In this document: in pieces, positions 42,306 through 51,380 of the stretch | Layout: each line of letters starts with the position of its first letter | Position numbering within the stretch: position 1 is the stretch's first letter | Assembly (NCBI GenBank): GCA_944322355.1 | Contig: CALUOT010000004.1 | Location: forward strand, 1-64,000 | Direction: 5' to 3' | Length of the DNA: 64,000 nt | Source: an uncultured Bacteroides sp. | Lineage (GTDB): Bacteria; Bacteroidota; Bacteroidia; Bacteroidales; Bacteroidaceae | Position numbers and translations under genes: made by a program | The notes under the pieces: generated by a model | What the model saw: the letters and a program-made list of their open reading frames with translations, nothing else | Told to the model about the DNA's origin: nothing | Databases searched by the model: none

Positions 42306-45304
42306 AAGTTTTCCTTAAACTCTATCTCCACAATACGGAGTTCAAAGTTGGTTTTATCGCCATTCTTAGCCTTATACAGGTCTAATTCTCCGGCTGCCGG
42401 AGCTGCGACCTCCACAATCTGCCCGAAAGCATCACTCTCCTGACTGGCACCTTTCAGCCGAATCGTGATTTCATCGGTCAATACCGGCTTCACATTCAGA
42501 TGCACATAGCCCAAACTTTTCTCTGTATCGCCGCTCCATATCAACTCCTTGCCGGCATAAATCTCCAACGGATAACTACGCATACGCCAACCGGTCAACT
42601 TCAGGCAGACTTCGTCCACACAGGCTCTACGATCCAACTTGTAAGTAATCCAAGCCGTTTGTGCCCGTCCGTCGTTAGTCCATTCACTCAGTTCATTGTC
42701 GTCAAAGCTATTACCGGCCTTCTCTGCATTGGCTCCAGCTGTCGCCGAAAGGATATCCACATCTACCTTGCTGTCCCGATAAGAGGGAGTCAACGGAGTT
42801 TCACCTCGCGTCAGTTTCCCTTCCAGTTCATCTCCTGGGATGTAAGTAGTCAGTCCGTCTACCACCTCAATGGGGGCAGTGGTCAGCTCGACTTCAGCCG
42901 GTTGCAATCCATCGGCTTGAGCCACTATGCGTACAGTTCCCGGTGTAGTCAATGAACGTATCAAAGCCCGATTCACACCGCACTCCACCGGCAAGTCTTT
43001 CGACAAGATATAGTTGTCCGGACCTTGTGCGATACCGCCTCGCCACTCAGCCGGTCCTTCGACCTCGAAGTGAATCAAATCATTGGCCAAGGGACAACGA
43101 CGTCCTTCCCGGTCCACCACTTCCACCTGTAGCAACACCATGTCTGCGCCGTCAGCCTTCCAACCCTTCGGATTCTGCATCACGCTCAGTTGTATTCGAG
43201 CCGGCTCTCCGGCAGTCTGCAATTCGGTGCGGCAGCACTCTTTGCCCTGCTCGTCATAGCCCACTGCTTCCAGTTTGCCCGGTTCGAAGGCTACATCATT
43301 CCAGGTGTAGAGGAAACGATACTGCTGCTTGGCTTGTCCCAATGACTTCCCGTTGAGGAAAAGTTCCACCTTCTCCGTATTCGAAACCACATGAACCGGC
43401 TTCACAACCGTATCGTTATAGTTCCAATGACCTATAATGTGGATACGGGGATGTTCAATGTCTACCCAACCATCCCACATCACCTGATGGGCATAGAACG
43501 GATCCTTGGGAATGCGCATGGCATCGGTCACTCCGCTTCGGCGATAGTTTTCTACCCCCCGATAATGGGTATTGGTATCCGAGAAGATGATTTTCACTCC
43601 TCCGGAGCTGACACGCTCACCCGTACCCGGACGTTCGCGCCAATAGTCGAACCAGCGGATAATATTCTCAATCGTAAACGAATCTTGATTATGGTTGTAA
43701 GCACGGGCATCCACTTTCTTCTGAATCTTGTTCGTCATGGCCGAACGGTAAGAATCGTTTCCGGCTCCATTCTTATGGTAGGGATACGAATATTCATCCC
43801 AATACTTACGCAAGCCTTCGTCCCGACAATATTCCATCGCCCACATCGGATGGTGCTTGCTCTTGTTGATGTAGAGCATCTCTCCTCCATATTCAGCCTC
43901 GCGGATATCCAGCATCTCACGCGAACCGATGGCACGTCCTCCATGCGGGTCGTACAAGTCACGCAGTTGCTTCATCTCCAGCATGTGCTCGCGGCTGATG
44001 GATTCATTACCACATTCGTAGAAGATGATGCTCGGATTGTTGCGGTTGTAGATGATGGCATCGCGCATCAACTCAACCCGTTGCTCCCATTGACGGCCTT
44101 CGCGGTCTTTTTCGGCATCGCCGGCCGGCATGGCTTGCATCAACCCTACCCGGTCGCACGACTCGATGTCCTGCTTCCACGGGGTGATGTGCATCCAACG
44201 CACCAGATTGGCATTGCCTTCCACCATCAGTCCGTTGCTATAATCGCTCAGCCAAGCAGGTACACTCGCCCCTACTCCCGGCCACTCGTTACTGGTACGC
44301 TGGGCGAAGCCTTTTATCTGAATCACCCGGTCGTTCAGCCAAATCATACCTCTGCCGAAACGAGTCTTACGAAAACCGGTGCGGGTACTGACTTCATCGA
44401 CCTTCTCTCCATCTACCCAAAGGCTGGTCTTCACTACATACAGGTAGCCATATCCCCAGCTCCAGAAGTGCAGACCTTCGACCTCCGAAGCCGCCTTCAG
44501 GGTGACGGTCTCTCCCGGCTTCACCAACACCGGTTCGCTTTCGAAAGTCTTCACCAGGCTACCGTCCCGGTCAATCAGTTCGGTACGATAAGTCACCTGC
44601 TTCGCCCGATTATACTCATTGCGGACTTCGGACTCCGTGTGGATAACGGCCTTGCGGGATTTTACCCGAATGTCATCAGCATATACATAGACACCGGTTG
44701 TCTTCAGGTTGCTGTACAAAGGAAGGGTCTGATAGAGCTTATCGGTGACGTGCAGCCAGACGTTCTTCGGAATGCCGCCATAGTTGGCATTGAAGTTGCG
44801 GTCGCTCCACTGGTATTTCGTGTCGGTGGCACGTTCCTTATAGCTCCAGTTGTTGTCCACCCGGACGGCCAGCACATTGTCGCCCCGATAGTTGATGTAA
44901 GGAGTCAAGTCGAAGCCCACGGCCATCGCCCCATTCTCGTGCAGGCCGATGCAGTGACCGTTGATGTAGAAGTCGGCCCCTTGGCGTACGCCTTCAAACT
45001 CCACGAACACCTTCTTTCCCTTCGCCTCGGACGGCAGACGGAAATGTTTGCGATACCAGACAATCGTGTCCGTCAGTTGCTCGATGCTCAGGCGGAAAGC
45101 CTCGTCTTCATTGAACGGACGGGGCAGGGTGACTTGCTTCCAACCCTCGTCGGCAAACTTCACCTCCCGGGCTTCGGGCACATCGCCCACGTGCAACAGC
45201 CATTCGGCATTGAAATTATATTTCATTCGCTCCATGGAGCCTGCCATCACTTGCGCAATGCCCCATAGACTGAGTAAAACTAATAAAATACTTCTCTTCA
45301 TCAT
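42296..45304 (-). CDS. GH2 glycoside hydrolase, beta-galactosidase-like
   Basis: An enzyme of 1002 residues with a signal peptide (ending VMAG), an N-terminal jelly-roll (about 30-200), an immunoglobulin-like domain and the TIM barrel with the acid/base in IIFYECGNES. A DUF4982-like and further beta domains follow (HIIGHWNYND, VEVVDREGRRCPL), and the end looks like a carbohydrate-binding discoidin fold (LKLTGWRMRSYPLEIY). The family includes beta-galactosidases and beta-glucuronidases. In this locus it probably removes galactose-type side groups from rhamnogalacturonan-I. The specificity is uncertain. Confidence 0.85.
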   Translation of the reverse strand: MMKRSILLVLLSLWGIAQVMAGSMERMKYNFNAEWLLHVGDVPEAREVKFADEGWKQVTLPRPFNEDEAFRLSIEQLTDTIVWYRKHFRLPSEAKGKKVFVEFEGVRQGADFYINGHCIGLHENGAMAVGFDLTPYINYRGDNVLAVRVDNNWSYKERATDTKYQWSDRNFNANYGGIPKNVWLHVTDKLYQTLPLYSNLKTTGVYVYADDIRVKSRKAVIHTESEVRNEYNRAKQVTYRTELIDRDGSLVKTFESEPVLVKPGETVTLKAASEVEGLHFWSWGYGYLYVVKTSLWVDGEKVDEVSTRTGFRKTRFGRGMIWLNDRVIQIKGFAQRTSNEWPGVGASVPAWLSDYSNGLMVEGNANLVRWMHITPWKQDIESCDRVGLMQAMPAGDAEKDREGRQWEQRVELMRDAIIYNRNNPSIIFYECGNESISREHMLEMKQLRDLYDPHGGRAIGSREMLDIREAEYGGEMLYINKSKHHPMWAMEYCRDEGLRKYWDEYSYPYHKNGAGNDSYRSAMTNKIQKKVDARAYNHNQDSFTIENIIRWFDYWRERPGTGERVSSGGVKIIFSDTNTHYRGVENYRRSGVTDAMRIPKDPFYAHQVMWDGWVDIEHPRIHIIGHWNYNDTVVKPVHVVSNTEKVELFLNGKSLGQAKQQYRFLYTWNDVAFEPGKLEAVGYDEQGKECCRTELQTAGEPARIQLSVMQNPKGWKADGADMVLLQVEVVDREGRRCPLANDLIHFEVEGPAEWRGGIAQGPDNYILSKDLPVECGVNRALIRSLTTPGTVRIVAQADGLQPAEVELTTAPIEVVDGLTTYIPGDELEGKLTRGETPLTPSYRDSKVDVDILSATAGANAEKAGNSFDDNELSEWTNDGRAQTAWITYKLDRRACVDEVCLKLTGWRMRSYPLEIYAGKELIWSGDTEKSLGYVHLNVKPVLTDEITIRLKGASQESDAFGQIVEVAAPAAGELDLYKAKNGDKTNFELRIVEIEFKENLWQ

Positions 45305-45348
45305 TCTTCTATTTATGCTTGTTCATAATCTACTTTATTCAGTGTGCC

Positions 45349-45456
45349 CCCACACTCGCAGGCGAGTGCGTACCCACACTGGTAGGCAAGTGCGTACCCA
45401 CACTGGTAGGCAAGTGCGTACCCACACTGGTAGGCGAGTGCGCACCCACACTGATT
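45349..45456. repeat. 24-bp palindromic tandem array, 5 units
   Basis: CCCACACT starts at 45349, 45373, 45397, 45421 and 45445, an exact 24-bp period. Units contain CACTCGCAGGCGAGTG or its variant CACTGGTAGGCAAGTG. It fills nearly the whole gap between GH2 and GH106 inside the operon. Because 24 is a multiple of three, frames stay open across it, but no start or ribosome site supports translation. Confidence 0.85.
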
Positions 45457-45458
45457 TT

Positions 45459-48317
45459 TCAATATTCGTCGGCCGTTTTTCCCTTCACCGAGGTCAAAGT
45501 CACCGGACCAAACAAGCCCGAAGGCTGAGGCGTCCACCCGGAGGCATCGAAGATACCGTTCTTCACGTCTTCCGGCAATCGCCCGGACATGTTCACGTTA
45601 TAGAATATCTTCCAGTTGACACCTCGCTTGTCCAAGTCCATAATCCGGTTGGCCATGGAGTTGGCCACGTAGACTTGCAACGTGTCATTACCTTTAAACT
45701 GCGTCCGAGGCAGGTAGAGCTCGTAGGGAGCCGACAAGACCGTACTCACATACTCGCCGTTCAGGCAGACCGATGCGTTTTCGGCCAAGTCGCCCAAATC
45801 CAACTTCACATAATCGCCTGCGGGAACCTGAGGTATCGCAGTCTGATAGCATGCCGTACCCGAGAAAGTCTGGTAAGCCTCTCCCTCGTAGCAAGTCCAC
45901 GAAGTCAACGAATCTACCTCCAACGAAGCCGGAAGCTGCGGGCCGCCTTGCACGAAAGTCAATGTCCAACCGCCATTCAGGGCAACCTCTTCATTGCCGG
46001 CCTCATAGTATACGTATGGCTCGCCTTGGAAACGGACCGATGACGTCGAGAGAATGACGGCCTCACCGCGATTCAATTGCAAGTAGACTTCCTTCCGTCC
46101 ATTTTCCGTACGAAGCTGTGTCACTCCACATCGCCCGTCCATCGGCTGGAAGAGAGCGGCATATTTCTCTTCGGCCTGTAGCGGTATCCATTGCTCCATG
46201 CGATGGTCGGACGTGTTGACGATAAAGTAATAGTGACCGGTGTCCGAGGCCCGACGTATACATTGCAAACCGGCTTGATACATGGGCTCGGGCTGCACAT
46301 CGGCCTGCTCCATCAGCAAAGCAACATCTTCTGAGAGGCAGATGCGTCCCTTACCCCAGGAAGCGCACTTCACCCCTTCGCTCGAAGCCCACTCCAACTG
46401 CTCTTGCATCGCTTCATAACGCTTGCTTTTCTGCTCGAAGTCTCCCCAACCAGCCACCGATTCGGGTAAGGAAGGGCAGAACAAGACCGTAGCCCCTTCC
46501 TGAGCCAAAGCCATCAACTTCTCAAAGGTTTCGAAAGGTATGTATTCCGCCTCTGCCACGATGATGGTCTGATAGCGAGCAGCGGGAGTCACAATATCTC
46601 CGGCATCGACCGTCGTCTTCTGCAACTGCTTGTCCGAAATCATGTCCCAAGCATATCCGGCCTGTTGCAGTTGTTCAGCCACTTTCCGGGTAGAGGATTC
46701 CATCATGCAACGGTCCAACCCGCTGAAATGTTGCAGAGACCGCAAGCCCTCGTCGGACAACGCGTCGGCTATATTATAGTAAAGCAACACCTCATTGTCA
46801 GGCGAACCGTTTTGCAAGAAAGACTGTACCCGCTCTACATATTTATTCAGATGCTTGAAGTCACCCCAGAAAGGATTGTTGGGCTGGAAATGGACAGCCG
46901 CATAAAACAGCCATCCCGGCCATGGTGCATCCAGCGGACTGAAGCAAGTGCCATGATAGAAGATGTGATTGACTCCTCCCAAGAAGAAAAGGTCCAATGC
47001 TCCTTTCACATCGCCCAAGTTGGATCGGAAATGCTCATTCAGCCAAGTGGCGCTTTCCGAAGATACCAGTTTCTTCCCTTCGGTATGAGCCACGGAAGAA
47101 GCTGCCTTGATGCTGACCAAATCACGCCCTTCAATTTCGGGCACATCGCTAATGGCATACAAATCCAGGATATTGGCCGGAGAACCATGTGCCTGATTCC
47201 GGATGCCCTTACCCTGCTTGGCTGCCCAATGCTGCCAACGAGCCGAATAATGTTCAGCCAACAGGTCGCTCAATGTCAAACGGTAATCATACCGCACCCG
47301 CGCATTGATCTCCGGTTTGTCCTCACCCAACAAAGCAGGCAGATAGGAACGTAAGTCGTATCCTCTATATTTTTGAAACTCCTCAAACAGTTTCGGCGTC
47401 CAGTTCGACTCGCCACGGGCATCATCTACCTCGTAAGAATCATTAAAGTAGTAACGTAAGTAACTGATATCCCTACCGGCTAACGCCTCATCAAACTTAG
47501 CCAGATAGGCATCAATCGCCTCTGCCGAGAAGTGATCGATGACATCGCCCTCTCCACCGGGTCCTGCCCGTTCCACCAACTTACCATGCAAACCTTCAAA
47601 TAAAGCACAAAGTGTCCAGTCGCCTTCAGGAGCCGTCCAGTCCAGTGTACCATCGGCCGATAGCTTGGATGTCAAATCAATATAATCTCCCTGACCATTA
47701 TGAGCTGTAAAGACAATCAGCGGAAGCTCCTTCTTATAACGTACCTGGTCTAAAGCCAACTCCTGCAAGTTATCATTGGCCGTTACCGGTTCCTTCAATT
47801 GTTCTAAACGCACTGGTGTATGTCCGGCAATACGTACAAATCCGGGCTCCACATAGCGGACAGGCTCTTTCAAGCGTTCCCCTCCTTTCAGATGATAGAC
47901 TTTATGAGCCATCGTCTTACTGGCATGTTCGGCCGTAATCCACGGTCCACCGAAAGGCCAACCCGAAGCATTGGCCAAATCGATGCCCAAATCCAGTTCC
48001 TTAGCTTTATCCAACGTATAAACGAACAGATCTACCCATTCGGAAGATAAGAAGTCCTTAAAACGGTCTTCATAACCATGTACTCCATAAATAGGCGTAA
48101 TCTCCAATCCACCCAACCCGGCTTGTTGATAGAGAGGCATCACCGAATCCAAATCAACGGGACGCACCGCATTTCCCTGCCACCACCAACGTGTCCAGGG
48201 TTTCATTTCATTAGTCACTTGCGGCCATTCCACCTGCTGCTCTTGTGTACAAGCAGTGAGCAATGTTGCTCCACACAACAAACCGCCACATATAATAGCA
48301 TGTATCTTCATACTCAT
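45459..48317 (-). CDS. GH106 alpha-L-rhamnosidase
   Basis: A lipoprotein-like enzyme of 952 residues (LLTAC lipobox). It has the GH106 opening KPWTRWWWQGNAV, the TIM barrel with GLGGLEITPIYGVHGYED, YFNDSYEVDDARGESNWTP and VNHIFYHGTCFSP, and C-terminal beta domains ending with WKIFYNVNMSGR. The family releases L-rhamnose from the non-reducing ends of rhamnogalacturonan fragments. It is 20 bp after the sulfatase gene in the operon and supplies substrate for RhaM. Confidence 0.9.
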   Translation of the reverse strand: MSMKIHAIICGGLLCGATLLTACTQEQQVEWPQVTNEMKPWTRWWWQGNAVRPVDLDSVMPLYQQAGLGGLEITPIYGVHGYEDRFKDFLSSEWVDLFVYTLDKAKELDLGIDLANASGWPFGGPWITAEHASKTMAHKVYHLKGGERLKEPVRYVEPGFVRIAGHTPVRLEQLKEPVTANDNLQELALDQVRYKKELPLIVFTAHNGQGDYIDLTSKLSADGTLDWTAPEGDWTLCALFEGLHGKLVERAGPGGEGDVIDHFSAEAIDAYLAKFDEALAGRDISYLRYYFNDSYEVDDARGESNWTPKLFEEFQKYRGYDLRSYLPALLGEDKPEINARVRYDYRLTLSDLLAEHYSARWQHWAAKQGKGIRNQAHGSPANILDLYAISDVPEIEGRDLVSIKAASSVAHTEGKKLVSSESATWLNEHFRSNLGDVKGALDLFFLGGVNHIFYHGTCFSPLDAPWPGWLFYAAVHFQPNNPFWGDFKHLNKYVERVQSFLQNGSPDNEVLLYYNIADALSDEGLRSLQHFSGLDRCMMESSTRKVAEQLQQAGYAWDMISDKQLQKTTVDAGDIVTPAARYQTIIVAEAEYIPFETFEKLMALAQEGATVLFCPSLPESVAGWGDFEQKSKRYEAMQEQLEWASSEGVKCASWGKGRICLSEDVALLMEQADVQPEPMYQAGLQCIRRASDTGHYYFIVNTSDHRMEQWIPLQAEEKYAALFQPMDGRCGVTQLRTENGRKEVYLQLNRGEAVILSTSSVRFQGEPYVYYEAGNEEVALNGGWTLTFVQGGPQLPASLEVDSLTSWTCYEGEAYQTFSGTACYQTAIPQVPAGDYVKLDLGDLAENASVCLNGEYVSTVLSAPYELYLPRTQFKGNDTLQVYVANSMANRIMDLDKRGVNWKIFYNVNMSGRLPEDVKNGIFDASGWTPQPSGLFGPVTLTSVKGKTADEY

Positions 48318-48336
48318 TAGGATAGGATTTAATCAA

Positions 48337-49731
48337 TTAAAAATGAAAACGGTCATTAACCGTCCGTTGTGTCTGCATCATTCGGCGCAACCGTTCTGCA
48401 ATCTCCGGATGCTGCTTTAATACATTAGTCGTCTCAGCTGGATCCGTATAAATGTTATACAATTCTTCGTAAGTCTTCGACGGGTCACTCACTTCTAAAC
48501 GGATCAGCTTCCAACCGTCAGGCGTCAACAATGATTGCTTCCCACCGAATTCAAAGAACTCATAATAAATGCATCCATGTTGTTGCTGTTCCCCACGTCC
48601 CGTCAAGGTAGGTAGATAAGAAATGCCATCTATACCGGCCGGATTCTCGACCTGCAACAAATCACCAATAGTCGGCAAGAAATCCCAGAAAGCTGAAATA
48701 TGATTGCTTACCACACCTTGTGGAATCATAGCAGGCCACTGAACGACAAAAGGCGTACGGACTCCTCCTTCATATAAATCGCGTTTCTGACCACGGAAAG
48801 GGCCGTTACTATCAAAATAATAAGGGTCATGTCCACCTTCAGCATGTACCCCGTTGTCCGAAGTAAAGACCACCATTGTATTCTCGTAGAGTCCAAGTTC
48901 TTTCAACTTATCCAATATCAACCCCACGCTTTTATCCAAATAAGTCACCATAGCCGCATAAGCAGCACGTGGACTAGACTGGGCCTTGTAGCCACCGGTT
49001 TTCCCGGCAAAAGGAGTCTCACAAAAATCTCCTTCGTATTCGGCCAATGCCTCTTGCACAATATCCAAGTCAGCATGCGGAAGTGTAGGAGAGAAATAAA
49101 GGAAGAAAGGAGAATCGGCATGTCGGTCTATAAATGACAAAGCCTTCTCCAAAATCAAGTCATGCGAGTAAACTTTCCCTTCCAAATGAATCTTTTGATT
49201 ATTCTCATGCAAAAAATCCGGATAGTAACTGTGGGCAAAGCCCTGTCCCAGATACCCGTAAAAATAGTCGAAACCATGCTTGTCTGGCATCCCCTCCGTA
49301 CCAGGTCCGCCCATTCCCCATTTCCCGATACAGGCTGTAGCATAGTTTTTCGATTTGAATATATCAGCCACCGTCACTTCTCCTTCAGGAAGAGGAGTCT
49401 CATAAGGCAAACCATCTGAACCATTTACTTTTGCATTTCCTCGGATAGCAGCATGCCCCATATGTTTACCTGTAAGTAATGAACAGCGCGAAGGAGCGCT
49501 GACTGTAGAACCTGAATAGTGCTGCATGAATTTCATGCCATGCTGAGCCATGCCATCAATGTTCGGGGTCTTGATCTCCCGTTGCCCGTAGCACCCCAAA
49601 TCACCGATACCTAAGTCATCAGCCAAAATATAAATGACATTCGGAGTTTTCTCAGAAACCGTTTCTTGTGCATCCGCACACATCGGGGCAAGTAGCGTAG
49701 CAGAAGAAAGTAAAGTATATAACTTTGTCAT
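48337..49731 (-). CDS. serine-type sulfatase
   Basis: A family S1 sulfatase of 464 residues with a signal peptide (ending ADAQ). The activation site is S78-A-P-S-R (in STVSAPSRCSLLTG), so a serine must be turned into formylglycine by an anaerobic maturase encoded elsewhere. Metal ligands are likely in ILADDLGIGD and VVFTSDNGVH. The C-terminal part (GWKLIRLEV, ELYNIYTDPAE) is typical. It removes a sulfate ester from a sugar. It is co-operonic with pectin-type enzymes, which is unusual, because plant rhamnogalacturonan-I is not known as sulfated. Confidence 0.92.
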   Translation of the reverse strand: MTKLYTLLSSATLLAPMCADAQETVSEKTPNVIYILADDLGIGDLGCYGQREIKTPNIDGMAQHGMKFMQHYSGSTVSAPSRCSLLTGKHMGHAAIRGNAKVNGSDGLPYETPLPEGEVTVADIFKSKNYATACIGKWGMGGPGTEGMPDKHGFDYFYGYLGQGFAHSYYPDFLHENNQKIHLEGKVYSHDLILEKALSFIDRHADSPFFLYFSPTLPHADLDIVQEALAEYEGDFCETPFAGKTGGYKAQSSPRAAYAAMVTYLDKSVGLILDKLKELGLYENTMVVFTSDNGVHAEGGHDPYYFDSNGPFRGQKRDLYEGGVRTPFVVQWPAMIPQGVVSNHISAFWDFLPTIGDLLQVENPAGIDGISYLPTLTGRGEQQQHGCIYYEFFEFGGKQSLLTPDGWKLIRLEVSDPSKTYEELYNIYTDPAETTNVLKQHPEIAERLRRMMQTQRTVNDRFHF

Positions 49732-49747
49732 GGTAGTATATAATTGT

Positions 49748-51082
49748 TTAATCGTTCTTTGCCAATTGTGAAAGATCCACCATCATCAAATTCAATCGTT
49801 TACCATTCGTAAAATGCCCCGATTGAAATAAGACTTTCGTACCGTCAGGACTGAAACTGGGATGTGAATGGTCAGGACGCATTTTCGTATCCGACACCAA
49901 CTGATGACGTTCACCGGTTTCCACATTAATCAACCATACGTTGCCTCCAAATGTATCACCGGCTGCCCATTTATCATCGCGACTGGCATTGCAATGCCAA
50001 AAACCACGTCCCGTCAATTGTCCTTCAATAGCCTGTCTGTCTTTCTCCATCTCTACCTGGCCTATTAATTCCACATCGTCTGTCCGTAAACTGATACGCA
50101 CAATACCGCTCACCTGTTTACGCAAGCGAGATTGGAAACCCAATATATTAAAGTAGACATAATCACGGGAAGCCATTGTTTCATGAGTCACCCAGTCGAG
50201 AGCAGTTTCCTTATAAAGCGGCTTGAACACCGAACCATCGGCGGTACAATACCACATACGTTGATGAGCATCTCCACCCGTTTCATTACAAAAGACAATC
50301 TCTCCAGGAACGAAACGACTCGCTTGGATATGTCCTACTTTAAAATCTGTATCTATCACCTTTTCCACTTCACCGGTTCGAAGATTCATCTTACGAATGC
50401 CACAAAGCGAAGGCTTGATTTTAATGGGCTGATCATTTTCAGGTAAGAAAGCATTTTTCATCATCCGCTCTTTCTCTTCAGGAGTACCTTCACGTTCCAC
50501 AGTTATATAAGCATAATCATCATTACAGTCTACCGCAAAACTACCCGGACGCCCCATTTCATCGGGGAAAGTGCCAATCAACGTTTCATAATCAGCTGGA
50601 CGTTTCACCTCACCCTGCTTCACGTCAGCAAAGAACTTATCCAGGTCCATTACATACATATTCCATTTCCCTTCCTGTTTACGACTTATAAACATCCGGT
50701 TGGAAAGGTTCGCCAGATAAATGCTACCCAAGTCTGTCCCTTCCGTAGCCTGGATGATTTTTCCACTTTCCATTTCCATAAAAAACATCTGCGTAGGTGT
50801 CCAACGCCGTTTCTTCCCATCTGGTGTTACGGTTTCCACTTCTTTATCTCCGGCTCTGCTTGACGAACGAAAAATCAAATATTTTCCATCCGAGGTCCAC
50901 ATCGGGTCGGTCTGATAAAGGAAGTGATCATTTTTCAACGTATCGGTTAGCATGGTAATAGTTAATCCCGTCTGCTTATCCACATACGTGTTCATCTCCG
51001 AAGGAGTACAATGGCCGAATTGGGCAAAAGCAAATTTACAGCCCAAAGCACCTAATAAAATAAAAAACAAAACTCGTTTCAT
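49748..51082 (-). CDS. PL22-like oligogalacturonate lyase
   Basis: A secreted beta-propeller protein of 444 residues (signal peptide ending AFAQ). Blades show WTSDGKYLIFRSSSRAG, VGHIQASRFVPGEI and RPDHSHPSFSPDG. The His residues in GHIQ, DAHQRMW, WVTHET and DHSHPSF are placed like the manganese and catalytic His of oligogalacturonate lyases. These act on short galacturonate oligomers, mostly unsaturated ones. It is the first gene of the ten-gene-plus enzyme operon. ATG 51082 is preferred over the upstream in-frame codon because it starts a normal signal peptide. A related but different propeller function cannot be excluded. Confidence 0.75.
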   Translation of the reverse strand: MKRVLFFILLGALGCKFAFAQFGHCTPSEMNTYVDKQTGLTITMLTDTLKNDHFLYQTDPMWTSDGKYLIFRSSSRAGDKEVETVTPDGKKRRWTPTQMFFMEMESGKIIQATEGTDLGSIYLANLSNRMFISRKQEGKWNMYVMDLDKFFADVKQGEVKRPADYETLIGTFPDEMGRPGSFAVDCNDDYAYITVEREGTPEEKERMMKNAFLPENDQPIKIKPSLCGIRKMNLRTGEVEKVIDTDFKVGHIQASRFVPGEIVFCNETGGDAHQRMWYCTADGSVFKPLYKETALDWVTHETMASRDYVYFNILGFQSRLRKQVSGIVRISLRTDDVELIGQVEMEKDRQAIEGQLTGRGFWHCNASRDDKWAAGDTFGGNVWLINVETGERHQLVSDTKMRPDHSHPSFSPDGTKVLFQSGHFTNGKRLNLMMVDLSQLAKND

Positions 51083-51112
51083 AGTATTCCCTATTTTTTG
51101 ATTGTTGATATG

Positions 51113-51143
51113 CAAAAGTGGGATAAAATATGGAAATGCCCAA
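51113..51143 (-). promoter_or_regulatory. promoter of the enzyme operon
   Basis: On the minus strand CACTTTTG (51113-51120) stands at the -7 place (two bases off consensus), with TTGG (51140-51143) 19 bp upstream. Weak boxes fit an activator-dependent promoter. The HTCS-type direct repeats lie just upstream. Confidence 0.55.
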
Positions 51144-51146
51144 TAG

Positions 51147-51176
51147 AATATCGTACTTTTCTATGGAAAATCGTAC
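51147..51176 (-). promoter_or_regulatory. direct-repeat operator, enzyme operon
   Basis: TCGTAC at 51151-51156 and 51171-51176, each preceded by A/T-rich bases (AATATCGTAC, AAAATCGTAC), 20 bp apart. The first lies 11 bp from the -33 box, the same as at 61344 before the susCD operon. The probable ligand is the AraC domain of the HTCS at 25605. Confidence 0.65.
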
Positions 51177-51287
51177 ATATTACCCGCTGATAGAGCCTTC
51201 AGTGAGGAGAAAGAGCATGGAGAAACCATATAAAAAGATATATTTTCTTCATCATCCATTTCTTTTCATGGACCAGGAAGTTTTCCA

Positions 51288-51332
51288 CAAAAAAAACAGG
51301 ATGCCTCTCCTTTCACAAGGAAAAGCATCCTT
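51288..51332 (-). terminator. Rho-independent terminator after the susCD operon
   Basis: GGATGC (51299-51304) pairs with GCATCC (51325-51330), with further pairing inside. On the minus strand it is followed by a run of T (the A-run at 51288-51296). It separates the susCD operon from the enzyme operon promoter. Confidence 0.75.
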
Positions 51333-51380
51333 TCTCTTCTTTTTAGTACCTAACCTAAATATATGAAGAGAATATTAGTG

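Noticed and set aside
43391..45268. Long plus-strand frame of 625 codons opposite the GH2 gene
   Set aside because: It is fully antisense to a well-recognised GH2 enzyme, has no family features, and is the kind of shadow frame that arises from strong codon bias. The same applies to frames at 561-1559 (minus), 38913-40097, 40158-41516 and 11160-12077.
3519..45456. Intergenic arrays as CRISPR arrays
   Set aside because: The period of 22-24 bp is too short for repeat plus spacer, the units are palindromes with varied centres, and no cas gene is in the window.
45319..45537. Small proteins encoded by the 24-bp array
   Set aside because: Open frames on both strands arise because 24 is divisible by three and the units lack stop codons. 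No ribosome site or start fits, and on one strand the frame runs into the GH106 gene.
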